Part shown: piece by piece, positions 37,037 to 46,135 of the stretch
Position numbering within the stretch: position 1 is the first letter of the stretch
How the letters are laid out: each line of letters starts with the position of its first letter
NCBI GenBank assembly: GCA_029667085.1
Contig: JARUHJ010000002.1
Span: 434,001-498,000, forward strand
From: Deltaproteobacteria bacterium IMCC39524
GTDB taxonomy: Bacteria > Desulfobacterota > Desulfuromonadia > Desulfuromonadales > BM103
Direction: 5' to 3'
Length of the DNA stretch: 64,000 nt
Position numbers and translations under genes: made by a program
Notes under the pieces: generated by a model
What the model was told of the DNA's origin: nothing
The model's database searches: none
The model's input: the letters and a program-made list of their open reading frames with translations, nothing else

Positions 37037-37875
37037 GGCAAATTTGTCTTTCACTGCTTCTTACGTTGTTCCTGGTTTCCTCGGCTTTGAGTGGAGAACT
37101 GTTTCTGCGCTCTGAACAGGTTAATAATGGAGAAGCGGCTGTGCTGCAGTGGCAGGGAGAACCTCTTTCCTTTGGTGTGGTGCGTTTTAACGAGGAAGTC
37201 TACTACCTCTATCCAGACAGTGATGGTGCTATTGCCTTGCTGCCTGTCGGCCTGGACGTCGCTGCTGGTCATTACCCTATTATGGCTGCTATGGTGGATC
37301 TGCAGGGGCAAACTTCAACCACAGAAATACTGTTGACTGTTGTCGATAAAAAGCGGCCCGAAGAGAAGCTGACTCTGCCAGAACGCATGGTCACGCCGAG
37401 CAAGAAGGACAGTGCGCGGATCAGTCGGGAACACAGTCACCTCAAAGAGGTTTTTGCTGAAAGATCTCCACGTTTCTGGACGACCTTCGAGCGGCCGGTC
37501 GGTGATGCTGTCAACAGTGTCTTCGGTAAGCGCAGAGTGTTGAATGGCAAGCCTAAGGCGCCTCATAGCGGTACGGATTTTCGCAGTCCCTCGGGAACGC
37601 CTGTGCGTCCAATCAGCAATGGTCGCGTGGCTCTGGTCTCTGATCTGTTCTATACTGGCAACACGGTTGTTGTTGATCACGGCGAAGGGTTATTCTCTCT
37701 CTATGCCCACCTCTCTGAAGTCCTTGTGGAAGAAGGGCATGACTTGCTCGTGACAGACGTCCTGGGCAAAGTTGGTAGCACCGGGCGATCAACAGGGGCC
37801 CATCTGCATCTGACTGTGAAACTGTTTGGCGAACGGATTGACCCTCTCGCCCTGTTGGCAGCGTTTAAAGATTAA
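37033..37875 (+). CDS. Exported M23-family metallopeptidase
   Basis: A 280-residue protein with signal peptide (about 1-18, ending SSALSG), an N-terminal Ig-like beta domain, and a C-terminal LytM/M23 domain with all zinc ligands: HSGTDFRSPSGTPV (HxxxD) and LHLTVKL, preceded by HLSEVLVEE. It should be an active cell-wall endopeptidase, in contrast with the degenerate EnvC LytM domain. It lies between xseA and xseB, overlapping the former by four bases. The reason for this location is unclear but tight packing indicates co-transcription. Confidence 0.9.
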   Translation: MRQICLSLLLTLFLVSSALSGELFLRSEQVNNGEAAVLQWQGEPLSFGVVRFNEEVYYLYPDSDGAIALLPVGLDVAAGHYPIMAAMVDLQGQTSTTEILLTVVDKKRPEEKLTLPERMVTPSKKDSARISREHSHLKEVFAERSPRFWTTFERPVGDAVNSVFGKRRVLNGKPKAPHSGTDFRSPSGTPVRPISNGRVALVSDLFYTGNTVVVDHGEGLFSLYAHLSEVLVEEGHDLLVTDVLGKVGSTGRSTGAHLHLTVKLFGERIDPLALLAAFKD

Positions 37876-37929
37876 GTTGCTTGACACTATACTTAAGAGC
37901 ATGGTGTCTTACGAATGGAAGGAATCGGA

Positions 37930-38169
37930 ATGCCTGAAGAAATGACATTTGAGCAAGCCCTGAAGAGCCTCGAGGAAGCCGTTGCACAACTTGAGAAGGG
38001 GCAGATGCCACTGGACGAGTCTCTTGATTGTTTTGAGGCGGGCGTGCAAAGCGCTAACCTGTGCCGTAAAAAATTGCAGGCGGTCGAGTCTCGTATCGAA
38101 ACCTTGATGAAAAATTCTGATGGCTCGTTTACGACGGAGCCTTTTGGTGAAGATGACGGCCAGGACTGA
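37930..38169 (+). CDS. xseB: Exodeoxyribonuclease VII small subunit
   Basis: A 79-residue XseB of ordinary length, with MTFEQALKSLEEAVAQLEKG and the coiled-coil MPLDESLDCFEAGVQ typical of the family. It binds XseA to form exonuclease VII. The ATG at 37930 is six bases after GGAAGGA; an ATG at 37915 would swallow this site. The acidic tail overlaps or nearly meets the start of ispA. Confidence 0.93.
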   Translation: MPEEMTFEQALKSLEEAVAQLEKGQMPLDESLDCFEAGVQSANLCRKKLQAVESRIETLMKNSDGSFTTEPFGEDDGQD

Positions 38170-38176
38170 TCAACCC

Positions 38177-39067
38177 ATGGACCTCAAGGAATATCTAGGC
38201 AATTGTTCTGCCCTCGTTGATCAGGCCATGGAGAAATATCTTCCGGCCGGGGACAGGATGCCCCAATCTTTGCATCAGTCGATGCGCTACTCGGTTTTTG
38301 CCGGCGGCAAGCGTTTGCGGCCGATTCTTATGATTGCAGCTTGCGAGGCCGTTGGTGGTTCTGCTCAGGATGTTCTCCATGCGGCTTGTGCCCTGGAGAT
38401 GATTCATACTTACTCTCTTGTCCATGACGACCTTCCGGCCATGGACGATGATGACTTTCGCCGTGGGCGCCCCACAAATCACAAGGTTTATGGCGAGGCG
38501 ACAGCGATCCTTGCCGGTGATGCGCTTTTGACCGAGGCTTTTCGCCTCTTGGCCGATGCGAAGGCCAACTCTGGAGTCTCGGCAGAAAAAGCCCTGCGAG
38601 TGATTGAAATTCTGGCGCGTTACGCCGGTTCGCAAGGTATGGTTGGCGGTCAGGTTGTCGACATGGAGTCTGAAGGCAAGGAGATAGACTTTCCGACCCT
38701 TGAATATATCCATACCCATAAGACGGGAGCCTTGATCCTGGCCTCTGTCCAGGTTGGTGCTCTGCTTGGTGGCGGTGATGAAGAGCAGCTTACCGCTTTA
38801 ACCCGATTTGGAGGTGCTGCCGGATTGGCTTTTCAGATCACAGATGATATTCTGGACGTCGTCGGTGAACAGGCTGATTTAGGTAAGGATATTGGTAGCG
38901 ATCAGGAGCGCGGCAAGGCGACCTATCCGGCACTGCTTGGTGTCTCCGATGCACGAATACGAGCCAGTGAACTTTGTACTATTGCCGTTGACGCCTTGGC
39001 CCCACTTGGTGACAAAGCTGCAACCTTGCAGTCTCTGGCCCGCTATATTGTTGATCGAAGCTCTTAA
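38177..39067 (+). CDS. ispA: Farnesyl/geranyl diphosphate synthase (polyprenyl synthetase)
   Basis: About 296 residues with both Asp-rich motifs of trans-prenyltransferases: DDLPAMDDDDFRRGR (first) and FQITDDILD (second), plus GGKRLRP. It condenses DMAPP/GPP with IPP in the cytoplasm to make farnesyl diphosphate. I chose the ATG at 38177 because MDLKEYLGNC aligns with family N-termini; an ATG at 38153 overlapping xseB would add eight residues. It is followed by dxs, so the operon supplies isoprenoid precursors and their chain extension. Confidence 0.93.
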   Translation: MDLKEYLGNCSALVDQAMEKYLPAGDRMPQSLHQSMRYSVFAGGKRLRPILMIAACEAVGGSAQDVLHAACALEMIHTYSLVHDDLPAMDDDDFRRGRPTNHKVYGEATAILAGDALLTEAFRLLADAKANSGVSAEKALRVIEILARYAGSQGMVGGQVVDMESEGKEIDFPTLEYIHTHKTGALILASVQVGALLGGGDEEQLTALTRFGGAAGLAFQITDDILDVVGEQADLGKDIGSDQERGKATYPALLGVSDARIRASELCTIAVDALAPLGDKAATLQSLARYIVDRSS

Positions 39068-39096
39068 AGAAACCTTTTGAATAATATGTGGTGAAT

Positions 39097-40968
39097 ATGT
39101 CCGAGTTATTAAAGCAGGAAAATCCTATTGCGGCGTTGAAGGCTCTTTCGGAAGACCAGTTGCCGAAACTGGCGCAGGAACTTCGGGACGTTATTGTCAA
39201 CACGGTCGCTGAAACAGGTGGGCATTTGGGAAGTTCTCTCGGCGTCATTGAGTTAACGATTGCGCTACACCGGGTCTTTGACTCTCCCAAAGACAAGATT
39301 GTCTGGGATGTCGGTCACCAGGCCTACGCCCACAAGCTGTTGACCGGTCGTTATGAACGCTTCAAAAGCTTACGGCAACTGGATGGTATCAGTGGTTTTC
39401 CGAAATGCAGTGAGAGCGATCACGATGCTTTCGGTGTCGGTCATTCAAGTACTTCGATCTCGGCGGCGCTCGGTATGGCAACAGCGCGAGATGCCAATGG
39501 CACTAATGAGAAAATCGTCGCTGTTATCGGTGATGGCTCCCTGACCGCTGGCATGGCATTCGAAGCTTTGAACCAGGCGGGACACCTTAAAAAAAATCTG
39601 CTCGTCATCCTCAACGACAACGAAATGTCGATTTCTCCTAATGTCGGCGCGCTCTCATCTTTTTTCAGCCGTCAGTTGACTTCCGATTTTTTCGTGCGGC
39701 TGAAGCGGGAAACGGAAAATTTTCTCGATAGCGTGCCTAAAATTGGTAAAGACTTGCGACGCCTGGCGAAAAAAGCCGAGGAAGCAGTGAAAGGGTTTTT
39801 AACTCCCGGAATGCTTTTTGAGGCTTTTGATTTTGATTACGTCGGCCCGATTGATGGGCATAAACTCGAAGAATTACTGCCGACACTGGAAAATATCACC
39901 CATATGGATGGCCCGGTTCTCATGCACGTGGTGACCAAGAAGGGCAAGGGCTATCCTCCGGCTGAAGAAAACCCGCATCTTTTTCACGGTGTCGGACCTT
40001 TTGACCCGGTTACGGGAGAGATCAAGAAAGGAAGCCCCGGCCCGCCCAGTTACACGGCGGTCTTCGGGCAAACCCTGACCGACCTGGCAGAGAAAGATGA
40101 TCGTGTTGTCGCCATCACGGCCGCTATGCTCGAGGGAACCGGACTCGCTCCTTTCGCCGCAAAGTTTCCGGACCGATGCTTCGATGTCGGGATCGCTGAA
40201 CAGCATGCGGTGACCTATGCCGCCGGCATGGCGACCCTTGGAATCAAGCCGGTTTTGGCTATCTACTCAACGTTCCTGCAACGTGCTTACGACAATGTTT
40301 TGCATGATGTCTGCTTACAGAACCTTCCGGTGACCTTTGCTCTCGACCGTGGCGGTCTTGTGGGTGCCGATGGGCCGACACATCATGGTGTGTTTGATCT
40401 TTCCTATCTGCGACACATCCCGAACCTGGTCTTTATGATCCCTCGCGATGAAAATCATTTACGCCATGCAATGGCAACGGCGCTTGCTTATGATGGCCCC
40501 TTCGCTTTCCGTTACCCGAGAGGTTCGGGAACCGGTGTTGCACCCGAAGAACCGCGTGAGTTAACGATTGGTAAGGCCGAGAAGCTGCGTGATGGCAAGA
40601 ATGGCGTTATCTTCGCTGTGGGAGCGTTGGTGGAAGAAGCCTTGGCGGCGGCTGAAGCTCTGGTCGATGAAGGCTTTCAGGTTGCTGTTGTTGACCCTGT
40701 TTTTCTCAAGCCTCTTGATCGAGATCTGTTGGTTGCCATGGCTACAGATAACGGCCCTGTTTTTACTCTTGAAGAGAATGTTCTGGAGGGTGGCTTCGGT
40801 TCCGCGGTTCTGGAAATGCTTTGCGATGCCGGAGTTCATGTGCCAGTCACGAGGATCGGTCTTCCCGATAAATTTGTTGAGCAAGGCAGCCAGTCTGAAT
40901 TGCGAGCCAGGTATCGAATTGATGCTGCAGGTGTCGTTAAGGTCATCATGAAGGCTTTAAAGACCTGA
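39097..40968 (+). CDS. dxs: 1-deoxy-D-xylulose-5-phosphate synthase
   Basis: About 623 residues of a TPP-dependent synthase: [18 protein letters not shown]/Mg motif [18 protein letters not shown], and the transketolase pyrimidine and C-terminal domains ([32 protein letters not shown] and [13 protein letters not shown]). It makes DXP from pyruvate and glyceraldehyde 3-phosphate, the first step of the MEP pathway. ATG at 39097 or GTG at 39088 are both possible. It ends the operon at a strong terminator. Confidence 0.96.
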   Translation: MSELLKQENPIAALKALSEDQLPKLAQELRDVIVNTVAETGGHLGSSLGVIELTIALHRVFDSPKDKIVWDVGHQAYAHKLLTGRYERFKSLRQLDGISGFPKCSESDHDAFGVGHSSTSISAALGMATARDANGTNEKIVAVIGDGSLTAGMAFEALNQAGHLKKNLLVILNDNEMSISPNVGALSSFFSRQLTSDFFVRLKRETENFLDSVPKIGKDLRRLAKKAEEAVKGFLTPGMLFEAFDFDYVGPIDGHKLEELLPTLENITHMDGPVLMHVVTKKGKGYPPAEENPHLFHGVGPFDPVTGEIKKGSPGPPSYTAVFGQTLTDLAEKDDRVVAITAAMLEGTGLAPFAAKFPDRCFDVGIAEQHAVTYAAGMATLGIKPVLAIYSTFLQRAYDNVLHDVCLQNLPVTFALDRGGLVGADGPTHHGVFDLSYLRHIPNLVFMIPRDENHLRHAMATALAYDGPFAFRYPRGSGTGVAPEEPRELTIGKAEKLRDGKNGVIFAVGALVEEALAAAEALVDEGFQVAVVDPVFLKPLDRDLLVAMATDNGPVFTLEENVLEGGFGSAVLEMLCDAGVHVPVTRIGLPDKFVEQGSQSELRARYRIDAAGVVKVIMKALKT

Positions 40969-40995
40969 TTATTAAGAAACCAAGTTTTGAATTAT

Positions 40996-41029
40996 AAAGG
41001 GGGGACAGAAATTCTGTCCCCCCCTTTTT
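40996..41029. terminator. Bidirectional terminator between dxs and the receiver-GAF gene
   Basis: GGGGGGACAGA and TCTGTCCCCCC make an 11-bp stem with a tiny loop. It is followed by TTTTT on the plus strand and TTTATAATT on the minus, so it can end both converging operons. Confidence 0.93.
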
Positions 41030-41054
41030 GATTCTTGATCAGTTTTTAATCTAG

Positions 41055-42035
41055 TCAAGTTTTGTCGTTTTTACCCTGCCGCTTTAATTGATGGATGATG
41101 CCAGCTTTTTCGAGAGTGAGTGCTGCGTGATGAGCCAGTTGCACGAGGAACTGTAGATTCTGGTCGGTAAAAGGTGTCCCTTCTGCATGGCCGAATAAAA
41201 CCATCACACCGATCGCACGGTCGCGATGATAGAGTGGCACGGAGAGTAAACCGGGTTTCTCCACCAGCGATTGTTCGGCGATTGTCACCCGGTCAGCCAT
41301 GTAGCCGGGCAATCCCTCAGGTACAACTATCGGGCTGCCGCTGCGGGCAATGTCCAGCAGGAGTCCTTCTGGAAGTTGATCTGAATGGTCTTGTACAAAG
41401 TCTGCCGCGATGCCGCGACTCATTTTGATGCCGAAGTGACTGCGTCCATTGCCACGAATCAGTGCCAATAAACCACGTTTGGCATGCAAGGCTCCAAGGG
41501 CAGAATCAAGCAGGCGCCCAAGCAGGTCACTGACTTCAATTGCGGAATTTATTTTTTCTATCGCTTCACTGAGTGCGGTCATCATGCTCAATGACTGGGC
41601 CATCTCTTGGTTGCGATGTTCCAGCTCTGCCAGAAGAGTTCGATTCTGTATTCTCAGGTCGATTTGTGTGAAAGCGCGGTCGATAACGTTGAAGAGAATC
41701 TCAGAGGTGTCGATGGGGCGAACGATGAAGTCAAAGGCGCCATGCCTCAGAGCCTGTAACAAGCTGAAAGACGAGGCGTTGTGGGTTGTCAGTATTACCT
41801 CTGTCTCCGGGTGCTGTTGCTTGACCTTCTGTAACAGGTACAGGCCGCTCCGCGTTGGCAGTTCTGTCTCTGTGATGACCAGGTCTGCCGGTCTTTGTTT
41901 GACCATTTCGAGAGCTTCTTCTGCTGTTTCTGCCTCCATCACCGCATCTTCTCGTTCCAGAAGCATGGACTTGAGATGCTGACGTCGTTTCTTGACATCG
42001 TCAACGATCAGGATCGTATGGCTTTTGGTTATCAT
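41055..42035 (-). CDS. Degenerate receiver domain fused to a GAF domain
   Basis: A 326-residue protein: receiver at about 7-120, coiled coil about 125-160, GAF domain at about 165-315 (RGLLALIRGNGRSHFGIKMS, then GLLSVPLYHRDRAIGVMVLF). The receiver keeps the acidic pair (VDD, 11-13) but the phospho-acceptor is Glu56 (DLVITETELP) and the conserved Lys is Arg106 (FIVRPID). It is therefore probably not switched by normal Asp phosphorylation. There is no DNA-binding or enzymatic output. It lies 55 bases after the PATAN receptor gene on the same strand; PATAN domains are known to work with receiver proteins, which suggests a pair. Confidence 0.85.
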   Translation of the reverse strand: MITKSHTILIVDDVKKRRQHLKSMLLEREDAVMEAETAEEALEMVKQRPADLVITETELPTRSGLYLLQKVKQQHPETEVILTTHNASSFSLLQALRHGAFDFIVRPIDTSEILFNVIDRAFTQIDLRIQNRTLLAELEHRNQEMAQSLSMMTALSEAIEKINSAIEVSDLLGRLLDSALGALHAKRGLLALIRGNGRSHFGIKMSRGIAADFVQDHSDQLPEGLLLDIARSGSPIVVPEGLPGYMADRVTIAEQSLVEKPGLLSVPLYHRDRAIGVMVLFGHAEGTPFTDQNLQFLVQLAHHAALTLEKAGIIHQLKRQGKNDKT

Positions 42036-42090
42036 GGTTGCTCGTTAACCCCTTTGGGCTTTCATGTGGAAGGCTGAAGTTCTTCTCCGC

Positions 42091-43929
42091 TTACTTTAAG
42101 ACCTCTGCCTTAACCATCAAGTATAGAAAACGGTAAACTTCGTAATCCATCATCGAGGATTCAACACAGATTTCATTGATCGTTCGGTTGCCGTCGATGC
42201 GGGTCAAGGTCTCTTCCTGTTGAGGAGAGAGGCTTACCTTCTCGAGTTTGGTGCGACCATCCGGGCAGAACCCCAGGGATGTGTTGAGGTTAGGCAGGGA
42301 CTGCCTTATTGCAGCCCACTCGGTTTGATGGTGAGACGCCTCACGGATCAATGCTGTGATTTCAAGAGTGATGCTCTCTTCTGGTGGCAATGAACCTTCC
42401 CCGGCGTAAATCTGGTAACGCCCTTCAGGGTAGAGAATAAGTGAATAGATCGTGACCTTGGCCTGACGAGTGAGCGCATGCCTGAGTCCGGCGAGGTCAA
42501 TCAGGCCGAGTTTGAGGAGTGCCTCTCCAAAGCGCAAGCCTGGCTCCTTTGCTAACAGTGCCATGCCCCGATCACGTTCTTCTGCGGTAATCAAAGCCTC
42601 TCGGACCAATAGATTGCCGAGCTTGTTCCAACGAACGCCTGACTCCTCTATCGTCGAGTGCTGAGTCAATGCGCCGGAAACCTGGCCACCAGCAAAGTAA
42701 ACCAGCTTTTCACAGGAGCCCTTGGTAATGCGCAAAACAACTGGTCGCGGCAGGTCTGCGCAGCGTTTGAGGAGTTGAGGAACTTTGCCAGGGCCCAGTC
42801 GGCCTTCTTCGATAATGACATCTTCTTCTTGTTTCAATGGCTCCGCAGGAGCTGACTGTTGAACCTCAGGCTCTTCTCTGTGGAAGTTTGTATCCATTGT
42901 CGGAGTTTCTTCCTGCCTGAATGAAGATGCCTTTTTCTTCTTCCAACGTAGGACGAAAAGAGCCGTCTTGAAAATAATGGCTGCGAAAATGACCAGTACA
43001 ATAAAAAGGGTCATGCGCTTGTTGGTCGCTGGCTTTGCTGCTTGTTCCTCTGCCTTGACCTTTTCTTTGCCAGGTGTTGGCTGGGGCTCTGGTGCTGTTG
43101 TCACAGAGGGTTGAGCCTCGCTTGCAGGCTGATCTTTAACTACAGGCGCTACTTTCTTGCCTGCAGGGGCAACCTGCTTGTCTACAGGGGCCGCGCTTGG
43201 TGCTTTTACTGCAGGAGACTCGACCTTTATACTTTTTACTGGCTGCGATTTCTCAGGCGCAGGCTCTGGAGCCATTGCGGGAGCTACGGTAGCCGGTTTC
43301 TTCTTAACCTTTGTTTGCACAGGAAGTTGTGATGCGGCTGCTGGTTTTACCTTTGCTATTGGCGTAGGCTTTTTTTGAGGGACCGGTGTCGGCTGCTTCT
43401 TAACGATTTGAGCTGGAGGCTCAGGAGCCAATCTTTTTTGGCTCAGAGCTTTTTCCGGGAGGGTTGTCCCTGCCAAGCCAATTTGAGACAGGGCCTTACG
43501 GCCATCTTTACTGGTTCCGAGGTCCAGAAAGGCTTTCTTGATCTGTTCTGTTTTGTTGTTGGCCAGATTGCTGCGTACGACCAACGCCAACGGTGTTAGC
43601 GAAGGCTGTTGAGCATGCAGATCAGAAATTCTATTGAGGGCTCCGGGTGGATGCTGTGTGATAAAAGACGGGGGCACTATGGCGGCATCGACTTCCTGGA
43701 AACGAAGAAGCCAGTTGGTGAGTGCGGCATCATTCTCAAAGCGCCTGACTTTTACGGGCTCTCCAGCAAGCTGACTCAGCTCTTTACTTAACTGGTCGAT
43801 GTTCCCTTGAGTAACACCGGAAAGCGGTACTGTCGAGATCAAGCCGATTGTCATGCGGGCTTCGGCGGGCAGACACAAAGTCATCAGCAGAACCGCATTG
43901 CACAAGATTGTTAGAATGAATTTTTTCAT
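42091..43929 (-). CDS. Membrane sensor: periplasmic solute-binding-like domain, TM helix, cytoplasmic PATAN (DUF4388) domain
   Basis: About 612 residues. Signal peptide 1-24 (MKKFILTILCNAVLLMTLC), a periplasmic PhnD-like solute-binding domain at about 25-160 (TIGLISTVPLSG; EVDAAIVPPSFITQ; LTPLALVVRSN), a Pro/Ala/Lys/Glu-rich spacer of about 140 residues as in TonB, one membrane helix at about 305-328, then a cytoplasmic linker and a PATAN domain from about 378 (LRITKGSCEKLVYFAGGQVS; LGNLLVREALITAEERDRG; FGEALLKLGLIDLAGLRHAL). A single protein that could sense a periplasmic ligand and signal inside by a PATAN domain. I chose the ATG at 43929 because the signal peptide starts there; an earlier start lacks one. 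The ligand is unknown. Confidence 0.8.
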   Translation of the reverse strand: MKKFILTILCNAVLLMTLCLPAEARMTIGLISTVPLSGVTQGNIDQLSKELSQLAGEPVKVRRFENDAALTNWLLRFQEVDAAIVPPSFITQHPPGALNRISDLHAQQPSLTPLALVVRSNLANNKTEQIKKAFLDLGTSKDGRKALSQIGLAGTTLPEKALSQKRLAPEPPAQIVKKQPTPVPQKKPTPIAKVKPAAASQLPVQTKVKKKPATVAPAMAPEPAPEKSQPVKSIKVESPAVKAPSAAPVDKQVAPAGKKVAPVVKDQPASEAQPSVTTAPEPQPTPGKEKVKAEEQAAKPATNKRMTLFIVLVIFAAIIFKTALFVLRWKKKKASSFRQEETPTMDTNFHREEPEVQQSAPAEPLKQEEDVIIEEGRLGPGKVPQLLKRCADLPRPVVLRITKGSCEKLVYFAGGQVSGALTQHSTIEESGVRWNKLGNLLVREALITAEERDRGMALLAKEPGLRFGEALLKLGLIDLAGLRHALTRQAKVTIYSLILYPEGRYQIYAGEGSLPPEESITLEITALIREASHHQTEWAAIRQSLPNLNTSLGFCPDGRTKLEKVSLSPQQEETLTRIDGNRTINEICVESSMMDYEVYRFLYLMVKAEVLK

Positions 43930-44102
43930 AATCCCCGGTTCAAATAGTGCCACCACCTGAAAGAATAACCTGCAAAATATAGGGCGGCTGAATTCATTAT
44001 TCTTCCAGAGGTGTGTGACTCGCAAGGACTCGAAGAAGAAAGGCGGCTAAAACCCCTGAATAATAGCCAATCAGGCGGGTTGAAACAAGTAGTAAACGCC
44101 AC

Positions 44103-45179
44103 TCAAACTTCCGGGCGATCTCCCTGTGCTCTTTTACGATAAAAGGAGAAGAGGGCGAAGACTACCCCGAGGGTGATGCACCCAGCGCCCAACGCAGCCA
44201 ATTTGTCTCCAGGGTCTCTATTGATTGTCAAAAGGCTGAAAGTTTTGAACACTGGCTCGGTCGGACGTAGCGCGATACCTGCTTCCCTCAGTTGCCGGGG
44301 CAGCGGGGTGCGCAGAAAATACCAACCTTCCCAGAGTTTGCCGGATGGCCCCTGAAGAGAGATCAGCATGGCCGGGTTGTTGAGTCGATTGCCGGTTTGT
44401 ATGACTCTTCCCTGGTTGTTTCGGCGTGCATCCGGGAGCGTCTTGAGGAGAACAATAGTGCTCTCAGAAGAAATTGACAGCCTGCTACCGGTCCTGAGCT
44501 CGATCACCCCGCGGCCCGGCATGTGAAATTTGAAACCGTCCAACTCCTGGCCAAAGGAGGTGGGCAGGATAACCATTCCCTTATATATGAGCGGGTGGTT
44601 CATTCGTACCAGTGCTTCAGCGACCTGTGTGCCGTTATCCCAGAGAGAGACCTGGTTCAGCATATCAAGCGGGCGCCCGGAAGGTTCGAGCTGCGGTGTG
44701 AACTCCTCCAGGAGTAGAGAAAGCCCTTGCATGTTGGGAATGGCCAGATGTTCTCCCTGAAAAATGCGATGAGGCCCGGATCGGAAACCGCTGATGTTTC
44801 CCCACAAGAAAGCGATGCTCAGGAGGATGAAGCCGGCATGAATCAGGTATTCGCCGGTTTTACGCCAGCGAGCCTTGATTTTTAAAAGCCAGTCGATCAG
44901 GCAGCAGAGTGTGTTGATTGCGAACAGGAAAACACAGATGCCGCTTAATGGAACCCAAACCACCAGCAGGGGCGCTTGTGACCATGCCCATGGTAGCCAG
45001 CGGGCCATGATGTCATCTTCCATGCCAGCGAAGATGGCTGGATTGAAGTGCATGACAAGCGAGCCGCCCATAATCAGAATGGTTGCCGCAGAGGCCAGGG
45101 CAATTGCCAGCTTCAGTGAGCAGCCAAGCAGCCATAACCTGTGCAATAGCGAAAGAGACTTTTGTTTGCTGTCAGTCAT
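44103..45179 (-). CDS. resB: ResB-like cytochrome c biogenesis protein
   Basis: A 358-residue membrane protein with three N-terminal membrane segments (near 20-42, 68-92 and 108-128), a periplasmic domain (HRIFQGEHLAIPNMQGLSLL; VRMNHPLIYKGMVILPTSFG) and a C-terminal membrane helix (about 325-348). This is the ResB/Ccs1 plan of System II, in which ResB and CcsA carry haem to apocytochromes outside the membrane. It is three bases after the CcsA-like gene. Homology is recognisable in the RMNHPLIYKG segment. Its ribosome-binding site lies in the end of the upstream gene. Confidence 0.84.
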   Translation of the reverse strand: MTDSKQKSLSLLHRLWLLGCSLKLAIALASAATILIMGGSLVMHFNPAIFAGMEDDIMARWLPWAWSQAPLLVVWVPLSGICVFLFAINTLCCLIDWLLKIKARWRKTGEYLIHAGFILLSIAFLWGNISGFRSGPHRIFQGEHLAIPNMQGLSLLLEEFTPQLEPSGRPLDMLNQVSLWDNGTQVAEALVRMNHPLIYKGMVILPTSFGQELDGFKFHMPGRGVIELRTGSRLSISSESTIVLLKTLPDARRNNQGRVIQTGNRLNNPAMLISLQGPSGKLWEGWYFLRTPLPRQLREAGIALRPTEPVFKTFSLLTINRDPGDKLAALGAGCITLGVVFALFSFYRKRAQGDRPEV

Positions 45180-45182
45180 CTG

Positions 45183-45974
45183 CTACTCCAGAGGATGGTT
45201 GCTTTCCAGCAACAGGCCAATGCCAAGGTAAGTGAAAAGTACGACACCGAATCCGGCGATCGAGAGCCAGGCGTAGACGCCTCCTTGCCAGCGACGAATG
45301 AACTTGGCGTGGCACATTCCCGCATAAAACATCCAGACCAGCACCGACCAGACACTTTTGATGTTCCAGCTGAACCAGTGGCCCCAGGCAATATGCGCCC
45401 AGATGCTGCCTGCAATCATGCAGAGGGTAAAAAGGCTGAAACCAAGAAAGATCGCTTCTTCGTTGATGCGCCTCAGGGTCTGAAGATCCGGTAACATGTT
45501 GCTGTGCAAGCGGGTCTGGAGCAGGTAGAGCGCGCCGATGGAAAAGGCCATGGCGAAAAAGGCATAACCGATGAAAGAAAAAATAATGTGCAAGCTGAAC
45601 AACGGTGTGTCGAGCGCCGGGATCAAGGCAGAGATCTTCGTGTCTCGCGGCAGTGCGCCACCGAGTAGAAGGAGATTGAGAAGCATAACAAAAAGACCCG
45701 TGGCGCGGATGCGATAACGGAGCTCAAAGTACAGGTAAATCAGGGCCAGGGCCCAGCTGAAAAAGAAGAGCGTGGCGAAAAGGTTGGTTACCGGCAAGTA
45801 GCCCGCGAGCCACCAACGATGAGCGAGGAGGCCTGTTTGCAGAAAGACGCCTGCGGCTATCAGCGCAAGCGCTCCCTTGGCAATGATGGGCCGTCTCCAG
45901 ATCAGGTGCAGCAGGTAGCCGATGGTGGCCGTCGCGTAGATTGAAAATAGCAGGTAGAGAAGTGGTTTTGACAT
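45183..45974 (-). CDS. ccsA: CcsA/ResC-like cytochrome c assembly protein with altered WWD motif
   Basis: A 263-residue protein with eight hydrophobic segments, of the CcsA/CcmC haem-handling family. The tryptophan-rich loop reads WGHWFSWNIKSVWS near residue 205, where the usual form is WGxYWxWDPKEtWS; Asp, Pro and Glu are replaced. Conserved histidines flanking the loop should be checked (LLHLIWR near 23; SLHIIFSFIGYAFFAM near 130). It should work with the ResB-like protein encoded next, but the altered loop suggests divergence in haem binding or a different substrate set. Confidence 0.8.
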   Translation of the reverse strand: MSKPLLYLLFSIYATATIGYLLHLIWRRPIIAKGALALIAAGVFLQTGLLAHRWWLAGYLPVTNLFATLFFFSWALALIYLYFELRYRIRATGLFVMLLNLLLLGGALPRDTKISALIPALDTPLFSLHIIFSFIGYAFFAMAFSIGALYLLQTRLHSNMLPDLQTLRRINEEAIFLGFSLFTLCMIAGSIWAHIAWGHWFSWNIKSVWSVLVWMFYAGMCHAKFIRRWQGGVYAWLSIAGFGVVLFTYLGIGLLLESNHPLE

Positions 45975-46074
45975 TTTTGAATGCGTCCGCTGAGATTGAT
46001 ATCGTTGTTTAGTGGGTTAATTTGTTATGCGAGGAAGCTAACATTATCACCTTGATCAGCCCAAGCGAAAAGAG

Positions 46075-46105
46075 TTGTTAACCATCGCTCAGTCAAGGTT
46101 GACAA
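46075..46105 (+). promoter_or_regulatory. Candidate BirA operator upstream of bioW
   Basis: TTGTTAACC, 13 bases, GGTTGACAA is an 8-of-9 inverted repeat of the form known for BirA boxes (TTGTTAACC...GGTTAACAA, spacer usually 14-15). It lies 31-61 bases before the bioW ATG, in the gap shared with the divergent ccsA-like gene. The regulator BirA would need an N-terminal DNA-binding domain. Confidence 0.7.
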
Positions 46106-46135
46106 CCCCGGGTGGCAATGATAATTTCATGTCCG

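Noticed and set aside
37881-37910. TTGACA before xseB as a promoter
   Set aside because: No acceptable -10 lies 16-18 bases downstream, and xseB is packed in an operon.
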